Program-made: the position numbers and the translations under genes
DNA from: Reticulitermes speratus
Lineage: Eukaryota > Arthropoda > Insecta > Blattodea > Rhinotermitidae
Length of the DNA stretch: 64,000 bases
Assembly: GCA_021186555.1 (NCBI GenBank)
Contig: JAJKFL010000005.1
Span: forward strand, 6,155,678-6,219,677
Direction of reading: 5' to 3'
Shown here: piece after piece, positions 44,889-55,280 of the stretch
Layout of the letters: the number at the start of each line of letters is the position of its first letter
How positions within the stretch are numbered: the stretch's first letter is position 1
The notes under the pieces: model-generated
The model's database searches: none
Told to the model about the DNA's origin: nothing
Seen by the model: the letters and a program-made list of their open reading frames with translations, nothing else

Positions 44889-45569
44889 AAAGTTGTTACA
44901 ATTTTATTCTAAAATCACCGTGCATTTTTTACATAATTATTGTTAGATCACCAACTAAATACAACTTTTATTTAAAAAAACACTATGAGGTTCTTTAAAA
45001 CATTTTAATAAAAACCCTACATATGTTTCGGCTTTTCTATGAAGCCATCTTCAGGGGGTGTGTCACAAAACTGCATATATTTAAAAAAAAAAACACGTCT
45101 ATGCATTGGTTCACTGTATAAACACTAAGTCACCACCTTCACTATTTTTTTATTTGCACAGTCACTTTGTACCGTATTTTAAAACGAATAAAATTGATAT
45201 TAAAACTATGAGAGTATTTTCGTTGGTGTTATTTTGTAGAGTTTCGTTATCTCACTCTCATGTAGATGGACATGTTTTGGTGGAAGCATGATACTGTTTC
45301 TTCTGTAAATTAAATAATTGTGGGAATTTAGAAAAATGTAGATGCTAATTTTGTACAGATTATAATATTTATTTAATTATTAATGACATACCTTATGTTC
45401 CTTGAGTTACATTACTATGGTGTGACACACCCCCTGAAGATGGCTTCATAGAAAAGCCGAAACATATGTAGGGGTTTTTATTAAAATCTTTTAAAGAACC
45501 TTATAGTGTTTTTTTTTAAATAAGAGGTGCATTTAGTTGGTGATCTAACAATAAAGTTGTTACAAATTT
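44889..45569. mobile_element. Palindromic hammerhead-motif element 6, best-preserved pair
   Basis: Target duplication AAAGTTGTTACAATTT (44889-44904) versus AAAGTTGTTACAAATTT (45553-45569). One-sided tail ATCACCGTGCATTTTTTAC (44915-44933). Arms start ATTGTTAGATCACCAAC at about 44938 and mirror 45535-45552. Motifs 45014-45057 (minus) and 45430-45474 (plus) are identical in the core: CCCC-CTGAAGA-T-GGCTTTTCTATGAAGCC or its mirror, then GAAAC-ATATGTA-GGGG. Stem II is GGCTT/AAGCC, stem III ACATATGT. About 370 bp of non-palindromic sequence lies between, with a 61-codon ORF of no clear meaning. Confidence 0.85.
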
Positions 45570-46014
45570 GAAAGGGAAGATAAGGTGAAATATTGAACAC
45601 TGTAAAGTTGCCTTATTTTATATGTCATGGAAACATAATGTTCTTTTTCCAATAAAAGTATCGTAATACTCCCACACATACGCAAGGAACTAACAAATTT
45701 TACTGTCCTCGAAGATAAAGATAAATTATTTTCACTCTTATGCTTCTTCTTACTGTTACAAATTTTTTTCGAACCTTAATGCAAAGTTTTATTTATATTC
45801 GTTTCTATGACTTCATTATTTCAAATAGTATAACAATGGATGCTTAAGTCTGTACGTCTTTCTTACCAATAAAAACATAAGATGACAAAACTACTGTGCT
45901 TATAACAAGGTTTACAGTGCAATTTTTCTGATCAATGTCTCCGACTTGGTAACAAGCAGCTTATTTCGTTCAAGATATTCATAATAAAGTGACATTTTTT
46001 GTTCTGCGTTACAT
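45570..46014. other. No gene recognised
   Basis: AT-rich, featureless. Confidence 0.3.
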
Positions 46015-46320
46015 TGTTAAAAAGTGGGCCGGGATAGCTCAGTCGGTATAGCGATTCGCTACGGGCTGGACGGTTCGGGGATCGAATCTCGGAGGGGGGC
46101 GAGATTTTCCGCAGCCGTCCAGACCGGCCCTGGGGCCCATCCAGCCTCCTATATAATGGGTACCGGGTCTCTTTCCCGGGGGTAAAGAGGCCGGGGCGTG
46201 GAGTTGACCACCCACCCTCATCTAGTGCCAGGGTTAAAGAAAGAGTAGAGCTATACCTCTACTCCCCCTCTGGGCCTTCATGGCCCGTTCTAGGGAGACC
46301 TTTACCTTTACTGTTAAAAG
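46015..46320 (+). repeat. SINE-A, full length with target duplication
   Basis: tRNA head GGGCCGGGATAGCTCAGTCG, B-box region GGATCGAATCTCGG, body and ACCTTTACCTTTAC-type tail. TGTTAAAAAG (46015-46024) versus TGTTAAAAG (46312-46320) flank it. Confidence 0.9.
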
Positions 46321-46694
46321 GGCGTGAACTACGGCCTGAATGAGACTTGAGGGCTACCAGACAGTTATTTGGTTAATTCGTCAATCTGTTACGTAGTTAC
46401 GGAAACCTGAGCGTTTGTTTCTAACCAGATTAATAACCTGTCAGTTTTCATTAATATTCCTCTATTTCATACACCTTTCCAAATACCACTAAAACTGACA
46501 ACAGTTGCACATGTAATTTTTGTGACGACTTTAGGTCCTCTACGTATAGGGGTTTAAAACATCGCTTGAGATCGAATCCCTATAGTAAACATTCCTGATC
46601 TGACAATTTCTTTACTACAACGTGTACTGTAACTGAATCCAGTATGTCATAAGATATTTTTCTTAATTTAAGGCTATCTTCTTCGTGTACTTAC
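46321..46694. other. No gene recognised
   Basis: No recognisable feature. Confidence 0.3.
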
Positions 46695-46793
46695 CAGCAC
46701 TGCATGAATGACTCAGAAGACGTGGAGAAAGAGCTCCAGTCTCTCGGAAATCAAGCACTATATGGATGCACGTTGTATGTTCATGTGCGTCTT
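46695..46793 (-). CDS. Candidate internal exon, 99 nt
   Basis: Minus strand: acceptor AAGATTTACAG| before 46793 and donor GCTG|GTAAGTAC after 46695. Two leading bases, 32 open codons and one trailing base, the same phase class as 59403-59486, whose trailing A would complete AAA (Lys) here. Residues include 'DAHEHTTCIHIVLDF' and 'GALSPRLL'. The opposite strand also has a protein-like short ORF (ATG at about 46707, 'MNDSEDVEKELQSLGNQ'), so the strand is uncertain. Confidence 0.3.
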
Positions 46794-47339
46794 CTGTAAA
46801 TCTTTGAAATTTTCACATAAAACTTAACTATGGTTACTGAATCAAAATCTCCCGATTATTGACTTCACTCTAATTATTCTGAATTGAAGATACATTCATA
46901 TATCTAATAACTCCCTTACACAGATTTACACTAATACATATATTACCTTCAGTATTAATTACACATTTCCCGAAAAATGACCCGGTTAATACATTTGTGC
47001 ACCTGATATAACACTTCTTAAACAGTATGGGAATCAAACATTTTTAACAATGCCTGCAAGACAATAAGTTGTAACGAAAAAGGATAAACAACTAAAAGCG
47101 AAACCAACACCAACAAGACAACGTTCCATGGGCTTGATACTACATATTCTTCTGCCACGCCGAAATACAGAAACACAACATACGAATCCTCTTTTAACCA
47201 TATTTTAATCATTCTAATTATTATCACAACAAAATTGAGACAGCGATAATATTTACTTGAATGTAAAATTGATATCTCAGTTATTAACATCTTTTAATAC
47301 ATTTTTATACATACTTATTATGAATTTCATATTATTGGC
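46794..47339. other. No gene recognised
   Basis: A 90-codon minus-strand ORF at 47018-47290 is hydrophobic and AT-driven; no family recognised. Confidence 0.3.
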
Positions 47340-47373
47340 GTGAAGATGACCATATTTGGTCGAAACATGTTGC
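47340..47373 (+). ncRNA. Solo hammerhead-like motif
   Basis: GTGAAGA-T-GACCATATTTGGTC-GAAAC-ATGTTG. Stem II GACCA/TGGTC is perfect and covaries with other copies. The first core base is G instead of C. The flank GGCG/TGCC gives a short stem I. No inverted partner found. Confidence 0.5.
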
Positions 47374-48157
47374 CAGAATAAAGTATACAATACACACTAG
47401 TTGCATTTGACGATAACTAATTCCTTAATTTTTGCAATTAACACAATGGGATAACAAACATAAAAAATAATTGCACATTATTAACAGCAAAATAAGTAAA
47501 TGTAAACAAAGACTCTGGAGAAGAATAGGCATAAATTTTAATAACGATTGTTCACTTCACGGTTTGGAGTTACTGAATATGCATACATGTGTATAGGAGC
47601 TTGCTCGAAATGGTTAATGTAAGAACACATAAATGCACAAACACTACACTCACACAAAAAGTAGGCCATATATGAAGTACCAGTAACATGAGACATAAAA
47701 AAAATATCCAACTTGTGACCAGAATCAGCAGAGGAAACAGCATCCATGTTGCAGTCGAAACTACTGCACGCTGTAAAACACATTGAAACATTACATCATT
47801 TTCTAAATCAAGTAACTGGGCTTAATGTATATCAAATTTCAGATAATCCAATGCGAAAATAAAATCAAATAAACAACTATAACTAACAAAATAACTAGCC
47901 AATCACCCAGCTCTAAGAAGCAGCATCATTCCTAATAACCTAACAGTATAAATAAATTTAACATGATCCATCTCGCTGTGCGTACAAAATAAAACAAACT
48001 ACTTTATGCGTTCTTCTCAGCACAGCCTGTATTTACATGTTACAAATTCCAATTTTAATGGTCACTTGCATATTGTATAATATTATAATGTTATTTTGTG
48101 AGATCTTACACAAAACAATTTTATGCTTTTGCCTTGTATTGAGTTTTTATATAACAC
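47374..48157. other. No gene; possible coding block 47538-47791 on the minus strand
   Basis: Two overlapping minus-strand frames are open at 47538-47791: one acidic/Ser-rich ('DAVSSADSGHKLDIFF'), one strongly hydrophobic. A TTTTACAG acceptor-like site precedes them (minus strand, near 47777). Evidence is too thin to call an exon. Confidence 0.3.
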
Positions 48158-48184
48158 ACCTGATGATGGTCGAAACATGTAGTG
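48158..48184 (+). ncRNA. Minimal hammerhead-like motif with shortened stem II
   Basis: CAC-CTGATGA-TGGTC-GAAAC-ATGTA-GTG. Stem I CAC/GTG and stem III ACATGT are kept, but stem II has collapsed to five bases and cannot form a hairpin. Probably inactive. Confidence 0.4.
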
Positions 48185-48221
48185 TTTGAATATTTAGTGC
48201 TGAACTGAACATATAAAGTAG

Positions 48222-48584
48222 TTTGTTTGTGTGTGGATGTTTTTGTTATTGTGTGTGGGTGTTTTTGTAAGGTGTGGATGATTTTGTTAAGGAGTGGATG
48301 TTTTTGTTAAGGTGTGGATGTTTTTGTAATGCGTGTATGGTGTTCTAATGTGTGTACTTGTATTTACCGTATGTATTTTTTTTTGTAATTCTGTATAGTT
48401 TGGTTTGTATTGTTACTTTTATGTATATTATATTTCCATTTGTATTGTGTGTACTAGTGTAAGGACTACTGCCACCGGGTGAAAACATTTGTATTGTGTG
48501 TACTAGTGTAAGGACTACTGCCACCGGGTGAAAACATTTGTATTGTGTGTACTAGTGTAAGGACTACTGCCACCGGGTGAGAAC
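48222..48584. repeat. Degenerate ~20-bp repeat and a 49-bp triplication
   Basis: 48222-48345 has imperfect copies of GTGTGGATGTTTTTGTTAAG. 48437-48584 has three identical 49-bp units starting CATTTGTATTGTGTGTACTA and including TGCCACCGGGTGA. Confidence 0.85.
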
Positions 48585-48629
48585 CCAATTGCAGTAAATA
48601 ATAATAATATATATATAAAATATAATAGT

Positions 48630-48800
48630 ACCTCAGTCAGCCAACAGCTGTTCACAAACGTCATTTACTCTTCCCTGTTATAAGCCAGATTAATCCAGTC
48701 CATAACCTCTTCTCCTATTTCTTTAAGACATATCTGATATAATTTTATCTACGCCTAGACAATCCAAGTAGCATGGTCTGTACATGTCTCGACATTACAA
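48630..48800 (-). pseudogene. Strongly decayed LINE-alpha tail
   Basis: Minus-strand translation with gaps gives 'DWI'-like and 'LGVDKIISDMS' phrases in the order of the LINE-alpha C-terminal tail, with a 3' side TTAATCCAGTCCATAACC. Old fragment. 48801-49027 is unrecognised. Confidence 0.4.
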
Positions 48801-49027
48801 ATTTGTACACGTTTTTCATGGCTACCTTATGCCTATACCATTCTCCTTTATTTTGCATCCACGTTATAAAGTGAAGTACAATGTTCTAGACTTACTGAGA
48901 CATCAGACCACAGTAATTCAGACTCAATGGTGTGAATGAATGAATTCAGTCACACTTCTTTATCAAATTTATTATGATATAAAATTTCTTCCTATTTAGT
49001 AATCATTCTCTTCTCTCATTCTTCTAG

Positions 49028-49214
49028 GTGGAAGTATATGGAGAACTTCAATCAAAAACCTCCCCTGAGTACAATGCCTGCAGCCCAAAATTTTTGCTCT
49101 TTAATGAACACAACATGCTTCTCCAGTGAAAGAGTATTCCAATTGGGCAAGAAAGAGTGTGTACAAGTGGTAAGGAAATTCAGTTACAAGAAACACTTTA
49201 GAACGGCCTGGTGA
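49028..49214 (+). CDS. Candidate host exon, plus strand
   Basis: A strong acceptor (TTCTCTCATTCTTCTAG| ending 49027) opens a frame of 62 codons to TGA at 49212-49214. It contains 'WKYMENFNQKPPLSTMPAAQ' and 'FSSERVFQLGKKECVQV'. A donor-like GTG|GTAAGG (49170) offers a 142-nt internal exon ending after 'CVQV'; otherwise this is a terminal exon ending 'RKFSYKKHFRTAW'. Composition is protein-like and unlike the AT-rich flanks. The family is not recognised. Confidence 0.35.
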
Positions 49215-49395
49215 CACTGATAAATTCACATCACATCCACCACCATTTCCTAAGTCCTCTAGGTCTGGTATCTGTGCGTCTAGTATCTAGTATCAAGCTG
49301 TCAAAAACACACTGCGTGCTCGCTTCTTGCGTTTCACAGTAGCTTGCGTGTACGCATGTTTGCATATACAAAGAATTCAGCAGACATTTGTGGAA

Positions 49396-49430
<35 letters not shown>

Positions 49431-49645
49431 CTCGTATATATATATAAGCCCGCTCAGCCCTTAACTCGAGGGTAACATGTTGTTCGTGGAGACATTTGAA
49501 ATGAGAAAACGTCTTTCAACACTTTCCCTGTCAAAGCCAAAATAGAACGCCAAACTGTTTTACGACCACCTGAAACGAACAGTGAAGTTATATTGCGAGT
49601 GTCGATGACAGACCGTAGCACAGCATTTGATAAGTACAACTGTAA
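49215..49645. other. No gene; (TA)n microsatellite
   Basis: TA run at about 49403-49442. A 61-codon minus-strand ORF (49454-49639) is unrecognised. Confidence 0.35.
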
Positions 49646-49760
49646 ACCCTGATGATGGCTTCTCGCAAGCCGAAACGTATGCAGGGTATTTTAATAATGA
49701 TAAAAGGTTAATTTATACCTTTATTGACGGTTTTGTGCATTTGTTGGTGACTTATTGCTG
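49646..49760 (+). mobile_element. Solo hammerhead-like motif with arm
   Basis: Motif 49646-49687: CC-CTGATGA-T-GGCTTCTCGCAAGCC-GAAAC-GTATGCAGGG. Stem II GGCTT/AAGCC has a clean loop. The arm continues to GTGCATTTGTTGGT (49736-49749), the standard arm end of the paired elements. The inverted partner is absent. 49761-49894 is unrecognised. Confidence 0.6.
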
Positions 49761-49894
49761 ATTTAGAAAATATATTCATTCGTGATTCTATGTAGTGAAA
49801 TTTTTTTTTTGCCCTCATGCAGAACAAATTTTAAATAAGTAGCCCGAGCCACATAAAAGGCTGCGCAGACCTGGTATATATATATATATAAATT

Positions 49895-50174
49895 AAAGGT
49901 CACCCTCTAACAAGCCATGAAGACATATACGGGAGGAAAATGTATAGCTCTACTCTTTCTTTAACCTCGGCGCTAGTTGGGGGTGGGTGTTTAACGTCAC
50001 GACCCCGGCCGTTTTACCGCCGGGAAAGAGACCCGGTACCCATTTTACAGGAGGTTCGGTGGGCCTCGGGGACGGTCAGGACGGGGATGGAAAATCTCAC
50101 CCCCATGGAGGTTCGAACCCCGGACCATCCAGCCCGTAGCAATTCGCTATACCGACTTAGCTATCCCGACCGCC
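49895..50174 (-). repeat. SINE-A, minus strand, full length
   Basis: Tail AAAGGTCACC on the left, TCTACTCTTTCTTTAACCTC, B box GAGGTTCGAACCCCGG (50108-50123), A-box side TACCGACTTAGCTATCCCG near 50150-50168. A TA run precedes it. Confidence 0.85.
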
Positions 50175-50390
50175 ATATCATACATGTCTAGGACATATAA
50201 ATACGTATTTTAATGATTTTCTGTTAAAGATACTGATCTGTTGCTTATTTTGACGAATAATTACAGAAACCCAATTCAGAAAAATTTGACTCAATAATAG
50301 CCATCACTGCAGTGGATCTGTGTCACTAGAGGACTCGGTCTGCATTTATAAGCTTCTAGTGGACTACATTTCACATTATGTCTCACTAAA

Positions 50391-50424
50391 AGACATGATG
50401 GCATAAATTCGCCGAAACATGTAA
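50391..50424 (+). ncRNA. Decayed hammerhead-like motif
   Basis: GACATGATGGCATAAATTCGCC (50391-50412)-split as ACATGA-T-GGC...GCC-GAAAC-ATGTAACC. Stem II GGC/GCC and ACATGT remain; the 5' core is changed. No partner found. 50175-50390 is unrecognised. Confidence 0.35.
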
Positions 50425-50497
50425 CCATAAAACATCAGTCAACAATTTTGAACTTCTTTCTACCACGTGGATGCAATTAGGTGTTTCTTACTAATTC

Positions 50498-51216
50498 AGG
50501 TGCGCTGACAGCGACAATGACAAGCTAAACGTCGTAACACGTACAGATTTCGTGTTCTAGCGGCCCTTCAGATGGCACTTGTGTCGTTCTTGCCCTCCCC
50601 TCTCAAAACCACAGCCGTATGACGATCGATCGCCAGGCGGACCTCACAGAAACGGAGTTTTGAATGGCAGCAAAACACCAATATTTTGACAGTTCAATCT
50701 GCACTCAGGGTCAAGGTCAATGACAGAGACAAAAGTGAAAGTAAAGGAAGTGGAAATAAGGGGAGGGCAAGAGGGACGTAAGTGCCATCTGGAGGGAGGA
50801 ACGCTACATACGTCACGTGTGATGGCGGTCTGCTGTGACGTCATAAACATTTATGGCAGTAAATCGTGTATTGAGGGCGTGAAGGGTTTGAGAGCACAAA
50901 GCATATATTTATGCTCGAAAAACAGCGAGAACAATGTAAAGTAAGCACAATTTAGTAATTTTGACACTAGTCAACAGGTGTCAAGTTGTCCAGACAACGT
51001 GACTGTAATTAGCTGTTAATGTACTAAGTCACGTGTGCTGACAACGAAACTGACAAGCAAAATGTCGTATCACGTACAGATGTTATGTAACGTGGATCTG
51101 GCGTGAATTAATAAGAATAGATGGCAGTAGACCTTATGTTGAAGGAATAAATGGCATGAGAGCACAAAACACATATTTCATGCTTGAAAAACGGTGAGAA
51201 CAGCCTACAGTATGAA
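50498..51216. repeat. Diverged direct duplication, first copy broken by a MITE
   Basis: Block 50498-50550 (GCGCTGACAGCGACAATGAC) recurs at 51033-51090 (TGTGCTGACAACGAAACTGA). Block 50843-50945 (with GAGAGCACAAAGCATATATT) recurs at 51113-51216 (GAGAGCACAAAACACATATT). In the second copy the two blocks are almost adjacent; in the first a 0.25-kb element separates them. What the duplicated sequence encodes, if anything, is unknown. Confidence 0.65.
50559..50805. mobile_element. MITE with ~35-bp inverted ends
   Basis: Inverted ends share CAGATGGCACTT and CTTGCCCTCCCC: left 50569-50604, right 50765-50795 read in reverse. Sits inside the duplicated block, absent from its second copy, which confirms it as an insertion. 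Superfamily not determined; exact target duplication not visible. Confidence 0.65.
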
Positions 51217-51722
51217 TAAATTAATTTCTTTTTAAATATTAGAGCAATTATAAAGTAATTATAATTAATTTTCTCATATTTCGCACCCACTCAAATATCG
51301 TACAAGAAGGAACCACTTAAAAAAATAAGTTATACTATCTTACAGTTACTTTCGTCTTTATGCGATGTTTCATCTTGCGTAATTTTAGGTTCCACCGCGG
51401 TGTAAATGAGGTCTTTGCTCTTCTGGGATGTTACGCAGCGTAGATTGGTAGTTAAATATCAACGTTTCGGGACAAACTATCGGTCCCATCTTTTAAAAAG
51501 AATATTACGTGATGGGAGTTTTTTGAATTCCGAACTTGAAATAGCCTTACAATGGCAGTGCAAAACACTTGTTTTCATTCATGTTGCTAGAACTTGTTGA
51601 CAAGTGACGTAATTACGTACTTCAATGAATACGTGTTAAATTTGGAGTCGATGGAAGTTACGAAATTTTACGTTAATGTCGTAAGTTTGCACCAAGTGAC
51701 ATTCTGCTTTTTTTTTGTTTGA
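51217..51722. other. No gene; decayed motif at 51459-51493
   Basis: 51415-51493 matches the outer arm and motif of the ACGTCGG subtype (TTCTGGGATGTTACGCAGCG, then CAACGTTTCGGGACAAACTA), cut off after CCCATCTT. A solo, truncated arm. Confidence 0.5.
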
Positions 51723-51886
51723 CCTTTAATCTTCGATTACAAGGGGTACCGCGTCTTTCCCGGGAAGTAAAGCTGCTAGGGCGTGGCGTTGAACATCCAC
51801 CCTTATCTAGAGTACAGCTAGACATCTACTATCCCGCCCAGCCTTCATTGTCTGTTATAGGACGAAATTTGCCTTTAATCTTTGAT
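51723..51886 (+). repeat. SINE-A 3' part with duplication
   Basis: GGGGTACCGCGTCTTTCCCG to CCTTCATTGTCTGTTATAGG is SINE-A body and 3' part without tRNA head. CCTTTAATCTTCGAT (51723-51737) versus CCTTTAATCTTTGAT (51872-51886) flank it; the repeat may include tail sequence, so a 5'-truncated insertion is likely but not certain. Confidence 0.65.
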
Positions 51887-52084
51887 ATTGATTGGTGAAT
51901 TACTTTGAAAACAATGGTCTTGGTTTTCGGTTTAGTTTCATTTTTGGTACCTAACGCCCTTACACCCCATGTTTGGCCATTATAAAATTGTGGCGAAGAT
52001 TTTTTAAATTTTCATTTTTATTATGCACGTGATTCAACAAGAACTGGCAAAATTTGCTCAAATACTGGGAATTCTAAACAACAC

Positions 52085-52480
52085 TTTTAAACCAAATTTG
52101 GTCTAGAAGTCTTCAAGAATAAAAGCATACAATGTACTGGCTCTCCCCATTCTTCTGTATGGAAGCGAAATTTGGACCCTCAGGAAAAAGGATAAAAACG
52201 ATTGACATGAATCGAGAAAACATTTTTCAGAAGAACACAGGGATACACACTTTTTTAACCACAAAAAGAATGAAGAAATTTTGGAAGAGTTGAAAGTAGA
52301 ATCAGTTGACGAGAAACCAAGAAGACACAAATCAAATTGGTTACAACATTTAAAAGGAATGAACAACAACAGGATAATGCTGAATTACAGACCAAATGGA
52401 CGAAGACGACTTGGAAGACCTTTGAAGAGACTATTAGACGAGACGGAAAAAGGTCTATTAAGGCCTAACTAGTGATGGAT
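52085..52480 (+). pseudogene. LINE-gamma C-terminal tail and 3' end
   Basis: Translation in one main frame with stops: 'LALPILLYGSEIWTLRKKD' (near 52130-52190), 'EEILEELKVESVDEKPRRHK', 'WLQHLKG', 'RRRLGRPLKRLLDE' then stop. The order matches the post-RT region of insect non-LTR elements. The same 3' end occurs, interrupted by SINE-A, at 41843-42260. It ends in a short (GAT)n run. Confidence 0.75.
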
Positions 52481-52874
52481 GATGATGATTATATATGGGA
52501 TGTGGTTGTAGTTTCTGGGGGGGGGGGCACCTTACGTCTTGATATTCACCACTTATAATTCACGACATTGGTATTTTTCCTTGGCACTATATGACTTAAT
52601 TTAGATTAATTTTTTATGTTTTTCTACCAATATGTATATTACTCAGCACTCTGTTCACACCTTACGCCCTTCATTTAACGTTTCACATCCACCTGCTGAC
52701 TGACACATACAGAACATTACAATAAATAAAAAACCTTAAACATTTGATACTTTGTAGCCATCATTAATCTAACGTATCTGTTACCTGTGTTCCCTCTTCC
52801 CCATCGTAGCAATGAAGGCCGTGGGTCCACCACTTCCAGAGTGTCTGGTTTTTCGGAACAGTCAGAAGAAAAAA
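52481..52874. other. No gene recognised
   Basis: G run at about 52518-52527. Otherwise featureless. Confidence 0.3.
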
Positions 52875-53662
52875 CTGTGTACAATAGGCATATCAATTGA
52901 CCAGTAAAACAGTGTACAATAGGCATATCAATTGACCAGTAAAACTGTGTACAATAGGCATATCAATTGACCAGTAAAGCTGTGTACAATAGACATATCA
53001 ATTGACCAGTAAATCCGTGTAAAATAGGCATATCAATTGCCCAGTAAAGCTGTGTACAATAGGCCATCAATTGGCCAGTAAAACTGTGTACAATAGGCAT
53101 ATCAATTGACCAGTAAAGCTGTGTACAATAGGCATATCAATTGACCAGTGAAGCTGTGTACAATAGGCATATCAATTGACCAGTAAAGCTGTGTACAATA
53201 GGCCTATCAATTGACCAGTAAAACTGTGTACAATAGGCCACCAATTGGCCAGTAAAACTGTGTACAATAGGCATATCAATTGACCAGTAAAACCGTGTAC
53301 AATGGGCATATCAATTGACCAGTAAAACTGTGTGCAATAGGCATATCAATGGACCAGTAAAGCGGTGTACAATAGGCATATCAATTGACCAGTAAAACTG
53401 TGTGCAATAGGCATATCAATTGACCAGTAAAACTGTGTACAATAGGCATATCAATTGACCAGTAAAACTGTGTGCAATAGGCATATCAATTGACCAGTAA
53501 ATCCGTGTAAAATAGGCATATCAATTGACCAGTAAAACTGTGTAAAATAGGCATATTAATTGGCCAGTAAAACTGTGTACAATAGGCATATCAATTGACC
53601 AGTAAAACTGTGTACAATAGGCATATCAATTGACCAGTAAAACTGTGTACAATGCACATGCC
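52875..53662. repeat. 35-bp minisatellite, about 22 units
   Basis: Units of GTGTACAATAGGCATATC plus AATTGACCAGTAAAACT, 35 bp. Each holds CAATTG. Two shortened GGCCAYCAATTGGCC units occur at about 53062 and 53232, 170 bp apart. Variation (AAACT, AAGCT, AATCC) is interspersed. No ORF. Confidence 0.95.
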
Positions 53663-54208
53663 AGTTGATTATAACACAGCAGAAGAGGCTAAAGTTTTAA
53701 CCAACAAAATTCTTATCTACGAAAAGTTACATTTCATTTTAAGAGAGCCAATTATTGTCTTTCAGTTAAAATAGGCTGAATTATTTGTTCACTGCTATAC
53801 TATAAAAAAATAATACAAGTAATAAAAATTTAATTCTAAATGTACTAACGCAGTGATCACCGAACTCATTTCACAGAAGAATTTACCTTCTGTTGAAATT
53901 CGTCATCAAAATTACATGTAAAGTACTGAAACTTAAACTATCAGCATTTTCTAGCTCCAGTTACGATTAAGGGATGTAAGCAACACAAATTGTTAATATT
54001 TTCTGATTTTGAGAAAACGCAATAAAAAAATTCATAAAATATTAATATGTAGCTGATTTAAGTATTTATTTCTTTTCATTCTAGATAAGTGTAATAACTT
54101 CTAAATTAATTTTAATTTTAATTGCATTTTAATTTTGTGTACCGCAAAAAAGCTGCACTGATATAATTGATGAATCTGTTTGACGCTATCCATCCTGTTG
54201 TGTACATA
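53663..54208. other. No gene recognised
   Basis: AT-rich, featureless. Confidence 0.3.
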
Positions 54209-54572
54209 GACACATAAACAACACTGTGTATTCCGTCTGACACAAACTGTATTTATTATTATTTTCCAAACACTACATGTTTCGATCAAGCCGATCATCA
54301 TCAGGTGTTTGATATAAAATATATATTTTGAAAATATATATTTTAAAAATATATATTTGTATATTTTTAAAAATATGTATTTTAGAAATATATATTTTAT
54401 ACCATTTGTGAGATCTCACAAATTTTTACATTTTTACCTTCAGTTCTAAGTTTTTGTATAAACAAACACCTGAAGATGATCGGCTCGATCGAAACATGTA
54501 GTGTTTGGAAGAAAAAAATAAATAAATACAGGCTGTGTCAGCTGTAACACGCAGTGTTATTTATGTGATGCA
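54209..54572. mobile_element. Palindromic hammerhead-motif element 7, AAACAC subtype
   Basis: Arms CACATAAACAACACTGTG (54210-54227) and CAGTGTTATTTATGTG (54551-54568 region) with TGACACAAACTGTATTTATT/AATAAATACAGGCTGTGTCA inside. Motifs 54270-54310 (minus) and 54463-54507 (plus): AAACAC-CTGAAGA-T-GATCGGCTCGATC-GAAAC-ATGTA-GTGTTT. Stem I AAACAC/GTGTTT differs fully from the CCCC/GGGG copies yet still pairs; stem II is GATCG/CGATC. The centre has repeated ATATATTTT. Confidence 0.8.
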
Positions 54573-55029
54573 GCTGTAGAAGAAGTAGTTTGTATTTCCT
54601 GTCAATAATTTAGGATTTTCTATAAGGTACCGGAAATAAAAGCTTATTGAAAACAAATAATTATGGTAATATAAATTAAATTTCATGTGCACACTTTTTG
54701 CTGCAAGTATAAAAACTTACCTACATGAAAATCCACCAAGACAGGCAGGGAAAGAAAAAAAAAAGAAAAAACATTACGTTAAAGCTCCGGCACACTTGTA
54801 CGAATTTCACATGGCTACAGAAATGTATCCAGCTCCTTTCCATACTTACTGAGCAAATATGTTTCACTTTATCTTACAACCATACAGACCTATGTAATTA
54901 TATATGTATATATGTTGCTGTGTTCATCCATCAGTCACATTTGAGGTACTGGACAGACAATATTCGTGGTACCTTACCGAGCAAGTTGGCTCAGTACTTT
55001 TTCTGAGTTGAATTCCATACAATATTTAA
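54573..55029. other. No gene recognised
   Basis: A 93-codon plus-strand ORF at 54725-55006 starts in a poly-A-rich stretch and has no recognisable domain. Confidence 0.3.
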
Positions 55030-55192
55030 TAGCTACCGCGGTTCTTTCCTGGGGTAAAGTGACAAGAACCTGAGGCCTACCACTCACCCCCATCTAGCGC
55101 CAAGGTTATAAAGGAGTGGAGCTAAACCTCCACTCCCCCTCTACGCCATCATGGCTTGTATAGGGAAATTTAGCCCTTACTTTTTTTTACTA
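55030..55192 (+). repeat. SINE-A 3' part
   Basis: CTACCGCGGTTCTTTCCTGG, CACCCCCATCTAGCGCCAAG and CTCCACTCCCCCTCTACGCC are the SINE-A 3' half, diverged. The tRNA head is missing. Confidence 0.65.
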
Positions 55193-55280
55193 ACACTGCG
55201 TTTAATGTATTAAAGCCATGTTTCAATATAGGGACTGATACGGCCCAAGGGTCATAATTTTAGTATCAGTGTTATTTTAT

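Noticed and set aside
46025..46100. tRNA gene with good A and B boxes
   Set aside because: It is the head of a full-length SINE-A with body, tail and target duplication; the same holds for 41908, 55281 and 17680.
46707..46803. Plus-strand 32-codon ORF 'MNDSEDVEKELQSLGNQ' as the real exon
   Set aside because: Protein-like, but the better pair of splice sites is on the minus strand; kept only as an alternative.
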